A DNA stretch of 64,000 nt, from positions 77,965 to 141,964 of the forward strand of contig CAZCZI010000012.1 in assembly GCA_964503045.1 (NCBI GenBank), given 5' to 3'. Each line of letters begins with the position of its first letter. Positions within the stretch are counted from its first letter, which is position 1. The position numbers and the translations under genes are program-made. The notes beneath the pieces were generated by a model. It ran no database searches. It saw only the letters and a list, made by a program, of their open reading frames with translations, and was not told where the DNA came from. This DNA comes from CAYZJR01 sp964503045 (GTDB lineage: Bacteria > Cyanobacteriota > Vampirovibrionia > Obscuribacterales > Obscuribacteraceae). Shown piece after piece: positions 9,461-18,478 of this stretch.

Positions 9461-10822
9461 TTAGTTCAGTTTTGAAGCGACCGGGCTCGTGGACTTTGAG
9501 GCTTCGGTGATCTTCTTGTGAATTTCATCGAGTGCGGCCTTCAATTGAAGATCTTTCAAGTCTTCCGGCTGACGCTTCACCTTGTTGTCGCGATCCAGCC
9601 ACCACGGACCACGCCATGGAAGTTTCTCGTCTTCAAGTTCCTTCTGATTGAGTTCAACCACAACGTCAGGATTGATGCCCTTCTTGTTGATGTCGGTATC
9701 ATTTGGCGTCAGATACTTAGCAATGGTGATATTGACACCGCTTCCATCTTCAAGCCTGTTGATACCCTGCACCAATCCTTTACCAAAGGTTTTAGCGCCC
9801 ACCAGCACCGCTCTGCCGTTATCTTTGAGAGCGCCACTGGTGATTTCGGACGCACTGGCGCTTCCTTTATCGATCAAGACAACCAGTGGAACGCGGCACA
9901 ACGGTTTCCCGTCAGATTGCGCCGGGGTCTTGTAACCATCGCGATCGACGGTCGAAACGATGTTGCCGGAGTCGAGGAACATGTTCGAGATGTCGATTGC
10001 GTTGGTCAGTAAACCGCCTGGATTGCCTCGCAGATCGAGAATAATCCCTTTTGCAGTAGAGAGTTTGCCCAGTGCATCTTTCATTTCTTTGCTGGCTTGC
10101 TGCGAGATGAAGCTTGAGAGCCTGATGTATCCGGTTTCGGTGTCGAGCATCTTGGATGTTTGCACTGCTTTGATTGGAATCTCAGCGCGAACCACTGTCA
10201 TTTTGACCTTCTTGCTGTTGCGAACAAGGATTAAAATGACCTGAGTGTTTATCTGTCCGCGAATCTGTTTGGCGGCATCCTCAACCGAAAAACCTTTGGT
10301 CGACTTACCATTGATTTCAAAAATCTCGTCTCCGGCCATGATTCCAGCTCGAGACGCTGGTGTATCGTCAATCGGTGCAATGACGACAATTTTGTTGGTT
10401 TTGCTATCAATACCAATTTGAATTCCTATTCCATATAGGCGAGCGTCGATCTGCTGCTTTTCGTCGTCGAAAGCATCTCTGTCCAAGAAACGGGTGTAGC
10501 GATCACCCAGGCTGGCAAGCATGGTTTCGACTGCCTTATGGGCGTCGTCGAGCGTCTTGAGTTTTTTGTCGTACTTGTGTTCCCAACGGGCCCAATCCTG
10601 GCCGTTGTATTTATCGTCGTAGAAGTCTTCTTTGATAAGCTGCCAAACTCGGCTATACAGACTGGCCGGCTCGATTAAGGTAGCGCTTGAGACGCGCTGG
10701 GCTATACGACTTTTGTTGTCTGATGCCGACGCAATGTATTGGGTCTGGTTCTGTATGACCCCTGAGCCACCCAATGTCATCGAGAGGACGATCGGTAAGG
10801 CTAGTACAAGTTTCCACCACAT
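9461..10822 (-). CDS. ctpA: C-terminal processing peptidase, S41 family
   Basis: A 453-residue exported serine protease. The N-terminal hydrophobic segment (LVLALPIVLSMTLGGSGVI) acts as a signal peptide or anchor. A PDZ domain follows (GIGIQIGIDSKTNKIVVIAP to about residue 195). The protease core has the nucleophile in DKGSASASEI and the general-base lysine in AKTFGKGLVQ, the Ser/Lys dyad of CtpA/Prc enzymes. Substrates are typically the C-terminal tails of envelope proteins. ATG 10822 is preferred over the GTG at 10834 because the GTG sits inside the ribosome-binding site AAAGGTGGA. Confidence 0.93.
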   Translation of the reverse strand: MWWKLVLALPIVLSMTLGGSGVIQNQTQYIASASDNKSRIAQRVSSATLIEPASLYSRVWQLIKEDFYDDKYNGQDWARWEHKYDKKLKTLDDAHKAVETMLASLGDRYTRFLDRDAFDDEKQQIDARLYGIGIQIGIDSKTNKIVVIAPIDDTPASRAGIMAGDEIFEINGKSTKGFSVEDAAKQIRGQINTQVILILVRNSKKVKMTVVRAEIPIKAVQTSKMLDTETGYIRLSSFISQQASKEMKDALGKLSTAKGIILDLRGNPGGLLTNAIDISNMFLDSGNIVSTVDRDGYKTPAQSDGKPLCRVPLVVLIDKGSASASEITSGALKDNGRAVLVGAKTFGKGLVQGINRLEDGSGVNITIAKYLTPNDTDINKKGINPDVVVELNQKELEDEKLPWRGPWWLDRDNKVKRQPEDLKDLQLKAALDEIHKKITEASKSTSPVASKLN

Positions 10823-11199
10823 GGGAGATTCCACCTTTAAGCTGCAAATAAGAATTGTTACGTAAAAAAGTCCTGAGTCAGTTCGCCTTCAGGCAGTCGT
10901 ATCAGCCTTCTTCACAAACGCAAGCACTCGTCTTGCGGTCTGAATTTCGGTCGATGCTAGTAAGTGAGCGGCTCTTGGCCTGTGTCTCCTATTCAAACAC
11001 GGTTTGTCCGAGATTGCTTGGTCAGTAAGTTTGCGACCTTCAGCACCTCATTTATACCCAGCCCACTGGGTTTCTAGACATTTCAGTTCGGAAATTCGGA
11101 GGTGCTACCATAGATTACTCGGCATGACTGGTCACTTGCCATGTGGTTTCCCCTGGCACTGGCTCATAGTAAAGATTGGTTTCTCGCGGAGTATCACTG
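10823..11199. other. Divergent intergenic region with a small hairpin
   Basis: 377 bases between the outward-facing ctpA and MTA phosphorylase genes, so it must hold two promoters. A perfect hairpin ACCCAG-CCCA-CTGGGT lies at 11056-11071 and is followed by only two T residues. It is too weak to call a terminator. No known riboswitch was recognised. Confidence 0.4.
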
Positions 11200-12006
11200 G
11201 TGGACAAGCCTTTTGCGGATATAGGAGTTTTCGGCGGCTCTGGCTTTTACAAGCTTTTCGAAGACGGCTTCGAGGAGAAGCTGGTGGACACCCCTTATGG
11301 ACCGCCCTCCGATCGCATCGCTTTAGGCACCATGGCAGGCAAAAAGGTGGCTTTCATGCCGCGGCACGGAGCCCAGCATCAGTATCCGCCCCACAAAATC
11401 AACTACAGAGCAAACCTGTGGGCGATGAAGTCTTTGGGCATCACCAGAGTTATCAGCCCGTGCGCTGCCGGCAGCCTGCAAAAACACGTGGCACCAGGGC
11501 ACTTCGTCGTTAGCGACCAATATGTTGATCGCACCTCAGGCAGAATCGATACCTTCTATGACGGACCTGTCTCTACCCACGTCTCAGCGGCAGATCCTTA
11601 TTGCCCCCAGCTGAGGGAATTGGCGATTAAAGCAGGCAAAGCATGCGGTATCACGATGCATCCAACCGGAACAGTGGTGACGATTCAAGGTCCCAGATTC
11701 TCTACCAAAGCGGAGTCGGCCTGGTTTACATCCATGGGCTGGGAAGTCATAAACATGACCCAATATCCCGAGGCACACCTGGCAAGAGAACTGGAGATGT
11801 GCGTGGTCAACATTGCTCTTATCACCGATTACGACTGCGGTTTGCAAACAACCGGTGTAGAGCCGGTTTCACATAGTGAAGTCGTAAAAGTCTTTACAGA
11901 AAATTTGAGCAAATTGCAGGCTCTTCTTGTGAAGCTTGTGGAGTTGGTTCCGTCAGAACGCACGAATTGCGGCTGCGGCGATACCCTCGCCCATGCCAGA
12001 GTATAG
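11200..12006 (+). CDS. mtnP: S-methyl-5'-thioadenosine phosphorylase
   Basis: A 268-residue purine nucleoside phosphorylase of the MTAP family. It splits methylthioadenosine, a by-product of polyamine synthesis, into adenine and methylthioribose-1-phosphate. Visible motifs are IGVFGGSGFYKL at the N-terminus, FMPRHGAQHQYPPHKINYRAN (phosphate and ribose site), TVVTIQGPRFSTKAES, and EVINMTQYPEAHLARE with the NMT substrate motif. GTG 11200 has GGAG 8 bases upstream and begins VDKPFADIGVFGG, the usual family start; a TTG at 11176 is the alternative. Together with hpt and guaD it gives the window a purine-salvage flavour. Confidence 0.93.
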   Translation: MDKPFADIGVFGGSGFYKLFEDGFEEKLVDTPYGPPSDRIALGTMAGKKVAFMPRHGAQHQYPPHKINYRANLWAMKSLGITRVISPCAAGSLQKHVAPGHFVVSDQYVDRTSGRIDTFYDGPVSTHVSAADPYCPQLRELAIKAGKACGITMHPTGTVVTIQGPRFSTKAESAWFTSMGWEVINMTQYPEAHLARELEMCVVNIALITDYDCGLQTTGVEPVSHSEVVKVFTENLSKLQALLVKLVELVPSERTNCGCGDTLAHARV

Positions 12007-12052
12007 TCAGCTGCTCGGTTCTGAACCCCTCATGAGAAACCTGTTGCAACTG

Positions 12053-12061
12053 TGCTATAGT
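12053..12061 (+). promoter_or_regulatory. Candidate extended -10 promoter
   Basis: TGCTATAGT is an extended -10 box, 72 bases before the start of the small membrane protein gene. No strong -35 is visible, as is usual for extended -10 promoters. It would drive the small gene and the two M16 genes. Confidence 0.35.
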
Positions 12062-12132
12062 GACCATCGGTCGCTAAGAGTCGCGCACTGACCAGTTGCA
12101 GCGCCACATGCAGGCTGTAAGGAACGTCAGAG

Positions 12133-12330
12133 ATGATCCCTCTATCCCTAACAGTCAACCACGTGGTATCACTCCTCGGTTTGGTTCTGGCTCTCAGCTC
12201 GTATCTTGTGCTAAAGAAATATGGCGTGCCTGACAAAATCTGTGTTGGAGCAGCCATCCTTTCACTATTAGTAGTGGCCATATTTTGGTCTTGTGTTTTG
12301 CTGGGGACTTCTGATGATGAAGATGACTAA
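12133..12330 (+). CDS. Small two-helix membrane protein
   Basis: A 65-residue protein with AAGGAACG 8 bases before ATG 12133. Two hydrophobic segments (about residues 10-27 and 37-57) flank a short basic loop (LKKYGVPDK), and the tail is acidic (GTSDDEDD). It is probably an inner-membrane protein with both ends on the same side. Its 3' end overlaps the start of the M16 peptidase gene by 17 bases, which suggests translational coupling and perhaps a partner role for that peptidase. The family is not recognised. Confidence 0.65.
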   Translation: MIPLSLTVNHVVSLLGLVLALSSYLVLKKYGVPDKICVGAAILSLLVVAIFWSCVLLGTSDDEDD

Positions 12331-13807
12331 TCTGAGAATAGGTGGGCGAAATGTAATTGCATTAACTGCAATAGGATTGAGCGTCTTTACCACGTCAATT
12401 ACGGCGCCCCCTGCCTCTGCTCAACAAAGTTCCAAAACAATCGAAAAGACTGTAAATGGCGTCACGTGGACATCACCCTTGATTCCAATTACCAAAGACT
12501 TCAAATTAGCAAATGGATTGAGGGTTATTGTCTCCGAAGACCACAGCGTTCCTGTCGCTTCGCTGGTCATCGTCTATGACGTCGGCGCCCGTGACGAGGA
12601 GAAGAAACGATCGGGATTTGCACACTTGTTCGAGCACATGATGTTTGAAGGCTCGCAAAATGTCGGCAAGACCGAGCACTTCAAATACGTTCAGCGCGCC
12701 GGCGGAACAGTCAACGCCTCCACCCACCCAGACTTCACCAATTATTTCGAGAAGCTACCAAGCAATCAGATCGAGATGGCGATGTGGTTGGAGTCCGATC
12801 GCATGCGCTCGTTGAAAGTGACGGAAGAAAACTTCAAGAATCAGCTCGAGACCGTCAAGGAAGAGAAACGTTCGAGAATCGACAATCAGCCTTACATGCC
12901 GGCAATGCTCAAATTGGAAGAAACGATTTATGATAATTGGAAAAACGCTCACCCTGTTATTGGATCGTTTGAAGATCTCGAAGCATCTTCGGTGGCAGAC
13001 GTCAAAAAGTTTTTCGATACCTACTACGCGCCCAACAATGCCGTCATGGCAGTGGTTGGAGATGTTGATGCAGGCGAAATCGAGAAGTTGGCTCACAAAT
13101 ATTTCGACTCGATCAAGGCTTATCAGAGACCGGCTCCGCCTGATGTGAAGGAACCAACTCAGACCAAAGAAAAAGCATTGACGGTTGAAGATCCGTTGGC
13201 ACAGATGCCCGCATTCTGGATGGCATGGAAAGCACCGGCGAAAAGAGAACCAGACTACTACGCTCTGGGAATCATTCAGATGCTTTTGTCGACCGGAGAC
13301 TCATCAAGACTTTATCAGCGAATGGTAAAGGGCGATCAGGTTGCTTTGAAGGCTGATGTCTCTTATGACGAACGCAGAGGTCCCGGCGCGTTTGAAGCGA
13401 GCGTCGTGTACAAACCAGGCGTGTCTGCACAAAAAGCGAAAGACATTCTCATGAGCGAACTGGACAAGCTGAAGACGACTCCCGTGAAACCAGAAGAGTT
13501 GGAAAAGGCGCGAAATCAAATTATGCGCGCCTTGTTCTCGTCAGGAAGTTACTCATCGCTGCAGCGCACTCTTGGTCGCGCTGAAACCATCGCCGAGTAT
13601 GCATCATTTTTCGGAAACCCCGCGCTCATCGATGACGACCTCGAAGCATACTTGAAGGTCACCCCTGAGGACGTGCAGCGCGTCGCCAAGCAGGTTTTCA
13701 CCGAAGGCGGGCGAACGGTTGTGGATGTGGTTCCCGCCAAACCCAAAAACGATAAAGAAAAGAAAACCGGCTCCGCCGAGCAGCACCTCACCAGTTGGTC
13801 ACGGTAA
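12314..13807 (+). CDS. M16-family zinc peptidase (active subunit)
   Basis: A 497-residue exported peptidase of the pitrilysin / processing-peptidase clan. A signal peptide (NVIALTAIGLSVFTTSITAPPASA) is followed by the M16 core. It has the inverted zinc motif HLFEH in SGFAHLFEHMMFEGS (His104, Glu107, His108 in this numbering) and the downstream EEKRSRIDNQP glutamate region. It overlaps the small membrane-protein gene and lies 38 bases before a second M16 gene that lacks the zinc motif. Paired active and inactive M16 chains are known in bacterial and mitochondrial processing peptidases. ATGs at 12317 and 12323 are also possible starts. Confidence 0.9.
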   Translation: MMKMTNLRIGGRNVIALTAIGLSVFTTSITAPPASAQQSSKTIEKTVNGVTWTSPLIPITKDFKLANGLRVIVSEDHSVPVASLVIVYDVGARDEEKKRSGFAHLFEHMMFEGSQNVGKTEHFKYVQRAGGTVNASTHPDFTNYFEKLPSNQIEMAMWLESDRMRSLKVTEENFKNQLETVKEEKRSRIDNQPYMPAMLKLEETIYDNWKNAHPVIGSFEDLEASSVADVKKFFDTYYAPNNAVMAVVGDVDAGEIEKLAHKYFDSIKAYQRPAPPDVKEPTQTKEKALTVEDPLAQMPAFWMAWKAPAKREPDYYALGIIQMLLSTGDSSRLYQRMVKGDQVALKADVSYDERRGPGAFEASVVYKPGVSAQKAKDILMSELDKLKTTPVKPEELEKARNQIMRALFSSGSYSSLQRTLGRAETIAEYASFFGNPALIDDDLEAYLKVTPEDVQRVAKQVFTEGGRTVVDVVPAKPKNDKEKKTGSAEQHLTSWSR

Positions 13808-13845
13808 ATTGCAGTAATTGAAAGATAAATCCGCAGGAGATTTGA

Positions 13846-15390
13846 ATGTACCTGAAGAATTGGAAGCCAACGAAAACACATAGAAAGGGACTGGCCCTAC
13901 TTGCAGCTTTTGCAGTTAGTGCGTTTTGCGCAGACAGCGGCGCTTTTGCGGCAGGACAAGCTCAAGACAACGAGTCCTTCAGAAGCGTTGCACCGAAGTT
14001 GCCGCCGCCTCGACCGTTCAATTTGCCTTCGATTGGCGCTTACAAATTGGATAATGGCGTTGACGTGAAACTCGTCGAAGATCATCGCTTTCCTTTTGTC
14101 ACGGTTTATCTCGGATTCAAGTCAGGGTCTGTTCTAGAACCCAAAGACAAGCTCGGGCTGGCGGATTTGACTGCCGATATGCTGATTGAAGGAACCGAAA
14201 AAAGAACCAGCAAGCAGATAGCCGAAGAGGTTGACTTCATCGGCGGGGCACTGAATGCGGTGAGCGACTACGACATCACACTGGTGTCTGGTTCTGCTCT
14301 GTCGAAGTACACCGATCGGCTCCTAGACTTGATTGCAGATGTAACCTTAAATCCGAGTTTTCCTGAAGACGAAGCTACCCTCAAAAAGACAAATCTCATT
14401 CAGGAGCTTGTAATAAAGAGAAGCCGTCCGTCCTTTTTGCTTGAAGAGCGATTCAACCGCGCTGTATTCGGCAACCATCCTTATGCCATCGTTTCACCGA
14501 CAGAACAGACAATAAACAGCGTCACCAGAAAAGATCTCAGCGACTTCCACAAAAAAGCTTACTTGCCTAACGATACGGTGATAGTAGTGGTCGGTGATTT
14601 CGATCAAGCCAAAATGAAAGAACGACTGTCAAACGACTTCGGCTCGAAGGTCTGGTCCAAAGGCGAATTAACGAAAGGTAATTTTCCGGCACCGCCGACT
14701 CAACACGGAAGAAAGATCTACCTTGTGGATCGCCCCGGCTCGGTTCAGTCTTCAATCAAATTAGGCAACGTCGGAATCAAGCGGCTTGATCCTGACTATT
14801 TTGCAGTGCAAGTAGCCAATCAAATTCTTGGCGGTTCGGCAAACTCACGACTGTTCCTCAACATTCGTGAAAAGAAGGGCTACACTTACGGGGCCTACAG
14901 CCACATCGCGGCACGCAGACAGGAAGGTCCCTTTGCTGCTGGAGCCGAAGTTCGAACCGATGTGACTTCCCCCTCGATCAAAGAATTTCTTTTTGAACTC
15001 GATCGTATTCGCAAAGATCTCGTCACAGACGAAGAAATAAACGATGCGAAGAGCTATATGGTGGGTTCATTCCAGTTGGGTTTAGAGACTCAATCAGGGC
15101 TGGCTCAGCGCATCTTAGAAGCCTCGCTTTATGATTTACCGTCAGATTATCTGCAAACATATGCCAATAAAGTGATGGCGGTTTCGCGCGAAGATGCTAA
15201 GCGCGCTTCTGCAAAACTGATTGACTCGGATAATCTCGTCATAACTGTCGTCGGCGATGGCTCGAAGGTCCTAAAAGATCTCGAGCAGTATGGACCGGTA
15301 GATGTATATGACACCTCCGGCAAGCTGACGATGCAAAAGAGCGCTGCGCCAAAGAGCAGCCTGGAAAGCACGCCGAAAGCACCGCAATAA
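13846..15390 (+). CDS. M16-family peptidase-like protein (non-catalytic subunit)
   Basis: A 514-residue secreted protein with a good ribosome-binding site (AGGAG, 8 bases before ATG). The signal peptide is around LALLAAFAVSAFCADSGAFA. It has the M16 fold, but at the zinc-motif position it reads LADLTADMLIEGT, so the HxxEH residues are gone. It keeps the glycine-rich and Arg/Tyr-type motif of the C-terminal half (REKKGYTYGAYSHIAARR), which binds substrate in the partner chain of heterodimeric M16 peptidases. I infer that it forms a heterodimer with the product of the preceding gene. Confidence 0.88.
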   Translation: MYLKNWKPTKTHRKGLALLAAFAVSAFCADSGAFAAGQAQDNESFRSVAPKLPPPRPFNLPSIGAYKLDNGVDVKLVEDHRFPFVTVYLGFKSGSVLEPKDKLGLADLTADMLIEGTEKRTSKQIAEEVDFIGGALNAVSDYDITLVSGSALSKYTDRLLDLIADVTLNPSFPEDEATLKKTNLIQELVIKRSRPSFLLEERFNRAVFGNHPYAIVSPTEQTINSVTRKDLSDFHKKAYLPNDTVIVVVGDFDQAKMKERLSNDFGSKVWSKGELTKGNFPAPPTQHGRKIYLVDRPGSVQSSIKLGNVGIKRLDPDYFAVQVANQILGGSANSRLFLNIREKKGYTYGAYSHIAARRQEGPFAAGAEVRTDVTSPSIKEFLFELDRIRKDLVTDEEINDAKSYMVGSFQLGLETQSGLAQRILEASLYDLPSDYLQTYANKVMAVSREDAKRASAKLIDSDNLVITVVGDGSKVLKDLEQYGPVDVYDTSGKLTMQKSAAPKSSLESTPKAPQ

Positions 15391-15409
15391 AACAATATAA
15401 CTACTCAGC

Positions 15410-16084
15410 CTAGTCTTCTTTGCCGGTTTCTTTGTTGGCTTGTTCGGCGTCACCGTTGGCGTTCTTGCTTTTCTCTTTGTCTGATGATTCGGAGGTCTTC
15501 TCAGCCGTTCCATTAGAAGCCTCTTTGCCTGCGTTCTTCGAATCGTCCTTGGTTTTGGCGGGTGCACCCTGACTTTGCAGGTCTTTGCAGTTTTTTGGGT
15601 TCTTCACGTTGTACACGTATACATCTTTGACGTTGATCACACCGCCCTCAGAAAGGCTGTTATCAAAAACCAAATAAGGCGCCGGCAATCTTACTTTCGT
15701 TTGCATCTCGATAGTCAGCTTGCGCAATTCCGCTTTGATGTCGTCTCTAAAATTAGTGAACACCGGTCTTTCGATGAAGTAGCCGCCCATGCCGCACATT
15801 TCCATAGATTCCATCGCGTCTTTCAGAACATCACGTGTCGGCTTGCCTTGAATTGCAGCTTTGCCTGCCGCCATAGCCGCGTCTTCGCAGATACGCTTGT
15901 TGTAGTCTTTTGCTGTCCACAAGACATAGATGTTGACGAGGAGCATCCCCAAGACGGCAAGCAGCAAAACCGCGATGCCGAGCTGAAACACTCCGACTCC
16001 GCGTTGATTTCTCACTCTCAAACCTCGTTGACCGCGCGCCCTGCTTCCCAAGGCTTTCTCGTCGTTGTCGCCGTTTGTGACCAT
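15410..16084 (-). CDS. TadE-like membrane-anchored protein
   Basis: A 224-residue protein with a basic N-terminus (ARGQRGLRVRNQRG). One transmembrane helix of pseudopilin type follows (VGVFQLGIAVLLLAVLGMLL), then an extracytoplasmic region with ICEDAAMAAGKAA and the phrase KVRLPAPYLVF. The same order of features (helix, Cys-Ala-rich segment, xVRxPAPxxF) recurs in the N-terminal parts of the collagen-like proteins at 56693 and 62095, so they appear to be related. The last 60 residues are Lys/Glu/Asn-rich and low complexity. ATG 16084 has GGTGG upstream; a TTG at 16105 is possible. The gene converges with the M16 pair, leaving 19 bases. Confidence 0.6.
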   Translation of the reverse strand: MVTNGDNDEKALGSRARGQRGLRVRNQRGVGVFQLGIAVLLLAVLGMLLVNIYVLWTAKDYNKRICEDAAMAAGKAAIQGKPTRDVLKDAMESMEMCGMGGYFIERPVFTNFRDDIKAELRKLTIEMQTKVRLPAPYLVFDNSLSEGGVINVKDVYVYNVKNPKNCKDLQSQGAPAKTKDDSKNAGKEASNGTAEKTSESSDKEKSKNANGDAEQANKETGKED

Positions 16085-16260
16085 GTTCAGTTTTGCCACC
16101 ACCAATTGAACTTTGCCGACATTTGCCAGCCCTACTTTAGTTTACCCATGGCAGTATGTCCAGATAACACGAAACTCGAAGCCCCACTAGAAAATGAGGG
16201 TTGGGTCTCCGGTCCGGCACTCAAATCTGTACGGGTTAACGATTCCGAGCGATTCCAACC

Positions 16261-16329
16261 CAAAGTCTCACAGCTAGCAAAGTCTCACAGCTAGCAAAGC
16301 CTCACGGGTGGCAAAGCCTCACAGGTTGG
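16261..16329. repeat. 17-bp tandem repeat x 4
   Basis: Four head-to-tail copies of CAAAGTCTCACAGCTAG; the first two are identical and the last two diverged. It lies between the TadE-like gene and the end of hpt. Confidence 0.85.
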
Positions 16330-16381
16330 GAATGTCGCCAAACTTAACTGGCGCTATCTGTCCTTTTGCGGACTATCGAAA

Positions 16382-16939
16382 CTATTGCGGAAGAACGAGC
16401 TCACCCAAAAACGGCAACTCTCGATACTGCTCGGCATAGTCGAGCCCGTAGCCGACCACGAACAGATCTTCGATGGTGAACCCGACATAGTCAGGCTCAA
16501 TCTGCACGATACGTCTTGAAGGCTTGTCGAGAAAAGCAGCGATTTTCAGGGTGTTGGGGTGGAACTGGTCGCGCAAATAATCCAAGAAAAACTTGGCGGT
16601 GCGACCGGAGTCAATAATGTCCTCCACAACCAAAATGTTGCGGCGGGAAATGTTTGGCAACTCGAGATAGGGTGTCTGAACGTGTCCAGAACTTTCAGTG
16701 GCGCTTCCGTAGCTGGCAAGCCGCACAAATTCGATTTGCAGTGGGTCTTTGCCTTGGATATTGCGCATCAGATCGGCAAGAAAGCAAATCGCACCTTTCA
16801 TCACACCAATGACAACAGGTTTATCCAGTTCGGCAAAATCGTTGCTGATTTGCTTTCCCAGTTCTTCAATTCTGGTCTTAATTTGAGCAGAGGAATAAAT
16901 TTCATTGATACGCGTCACGCCCACGCTCCCTACACTCAT
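16382..16939 (-). CDS. hpt: Hypoxanthine phosphoribosyltransferase
   Basis: A 185-residue type I phosphoribosyltransferase that makes IMP or GMP from hypoxanthine or guanine and PRPP. The PRPP-binding signature VVEDIIDSGRTAKFFLD is complete. The N-terminal VIGVMKGAICFLADL carries the pyrophosphate-binding loop, and YVGFTIEDLFVVGYGLDYAEQYR near the C-terminus is the purine-binding segment typical of bacterial HPRT. The length is normal. It is divergent from the guanine deaminase gene (174 bases apart), so the two guanine-handling enzymes may share a control region. Confidence 0.96.
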   Translation of the reverse strand: MSVGSVGVTRINEIYSSAQIKTRIEELGKQISNDFAELDKPVVIGVMKGAICFLADLMRNIQGKDPLQIEFVRLASYGSATESSGHVQTPYLELPNISRRNILVVEDIIDSGRTAKFFLDYLRDQFHPNTLKIAAFLDKPSRRIVQIEPDYVGFTIEDLFVVGYGLDYAEQYRELPFLGELVLPQ

Positions 16940-17113
16940 TTTCGTTTCCCCTGATTTAGCTATTCAACAAATGACTACAGCTACAATTCCCGCATGCACC
17001 TCGGACATTCATCTTATGCGGTGAGAATAAATCATATAACCACTTGCAACCTGAAGGAATTTAAAGAGGTCGATCTTTGCAATATCCGTTAAGACGCGCA
17101 AAAATAACTCAAC

Positions 17114-18469
17114 ATGCAGCCAGAGAACCACACTAAATCAAATAATGATCCGGTGATCGTTTATCGGGGACACATTGTCAGTCCTGTCAGCGAAGCGTCT
17201 TATGATGACATCATAGGTGGTGCCCTTGTCGTAAACGACGAGGGAGTCATTATCGATGTGGGAACATACGAAAAAGTAGAGAAAAAATGGACCTTCAAGG
17301 CAGCCTATGATTATGGCGATCGGCTGATTTTGCCGGGATTGATTGACTTGCACCTTCATTTGCCGCAAGTAACTCAAACGGGCAAGTCGGGCGAACACTT
17401 GCTCAACTGGCTCGAAAAATACATCTTCCCTGCCGAATCGCGCTTTCACGACGTTGAACACGCAAGGAAGATCGCCCGCTGGTTCTTCGACGAGCTGGCT
17501 CGCAACGGAACGACTACCGCTGTCGTTATGACCACGGTGCACGCCAAATCTACTTCTGTCGCTTTCGAGGTAGCGGCAGAACGCGGCAATCGTGTGATCA
17601 TGGGCAAAGTGATGATGGACGCAAACTGTCCGGATACGTTGTCGGAGAAGAGTTCTGAATCAGTCGGACTGTCACACGACCTCGCTCAGACATGGCACGG
17701 TTATGACAAGGGTCGCCTGCTTTACGCGTTTACTCCCAGATTTGCCGTGACTTCAACGCCCGAACTCCTCAAGGAAACCGGCAAGGTGTGGGCTTCTGTG
17801 CCGAACAGTTATTTGCACACGCATCTTGCAGAGTCTGAAGAAGAAGTGCAATTTGTGAAAGAACAGTTTCCAAAATGCAGAAGTTATGTCGACGTATACG
17901 AACAGTTCGGGCTAATTGGGAAAAACAGCGTCCTGGCGCACGCAATACACCTCGACGACACCGATCTGAAACGACTTTCCATAACCAAATCTTCATTGGC
18001 GCATTGCCCCTCTTCGAACTTCTTTCTCAAAAGCGGCGTGTTCAAGTATTTCAAGGTGCGCGAAGCGGGCGTTTTGTTCGGGCTCGGATCCGATGTGGCT
18101 GCGGGCCCTCACATGTCGATGTTTACAGTAATGAAAGATGCCAATTACATGCAGCCCGAACAGTGGCTGACCGCGACAGAACTGTTCTATCGCAGCACCC
18201 TCGGCGGCGCGGAGGCCGCGCATCTGAGCCACATCGTCGGAAGCCTTACGCCGGGCAAAGAAGCCGACTTCATTGTAGTCGATCCGAGAAAGAAGAGTGG
18301 TATCGCCGATGATATCTTATCCCAACCCACCGATGAAATTCTCTCCGCATTGGTTTTTCTGGGAGACGACAGATTAATAGACGCCACCTTCGTCCGCGGC
18401 AAGTGCATTCACATGTCAAAAGAAGGACAAGCGTCGAGAGAGAACCTAATTTCGTCCGTTGTGAACTAG
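17114..18469 (+). CDS. guaD: Guanine deaminase
   Basis: A 451-residue amidohydrolase that converts guanine to xanthine and ammonia. The metal-binding HxH is in PGLIDLHLHLPQV (His80, His82), and the family's guanine-site segment follows. Further on are LHTHLAESEEEV, VLAHAIHLDDTDLKRL and the final metal aspartate in FGLGSDVAAGPHMSMF. The length matches the bacterial enzymes (430-450). The next gene, a GNAT protein, follows 9 bases after the stop and is probably co-transcribed. Confidence 0.92.
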   Translation: MQPENHTKSNNDPVIVYRGHIVSPVSEASYDDIIGGALVVNDEGVIIDVGTYEKVEKKWTFKAAYDYGDRLILPGLIDLHLHLPQVTQTGKSGEHLLNWLEKYIFPAESRFHDVEHARKIARWFFDELARNGTTTAVVMTTVHAKSTSVAFEVAAERGNRVIMGKVMMDANCPDTLSEKSSESVGLSHDLAQTWHGYDKGRLLYAFTPRFAVTSTPELLKETGKVWASVPNSYLHTHLAESEEEVQFVKEQFPKCRSYVDVYEQFGLIGKNSVLAHAIHLDDTDLKRLSITKSSLAHCPSSNFFLKSGVFKYFKVREAGVLFGLGSDVAAGPHMSMFTVMKDANYMQPEQWLTATELFYRSTLGGAEAAHLSHIVGSLTPGKEADFIVVDPRKKSGIADDILSQPTDEILSALVFLGDDRLIDATFVRGKCIHMSKEGQASRENLISSVVN

Positions 18470-18478
18470 GCGAAAATA

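Noticed and set aside
11056..11071. Hairpin ACCCAG-CCCA-CTGGGT before mtnP as a terminator or riboswitch part
   Set aside because: Short stem, no T-run, and no surrounding structure like a known SAM or purine riboswitch.
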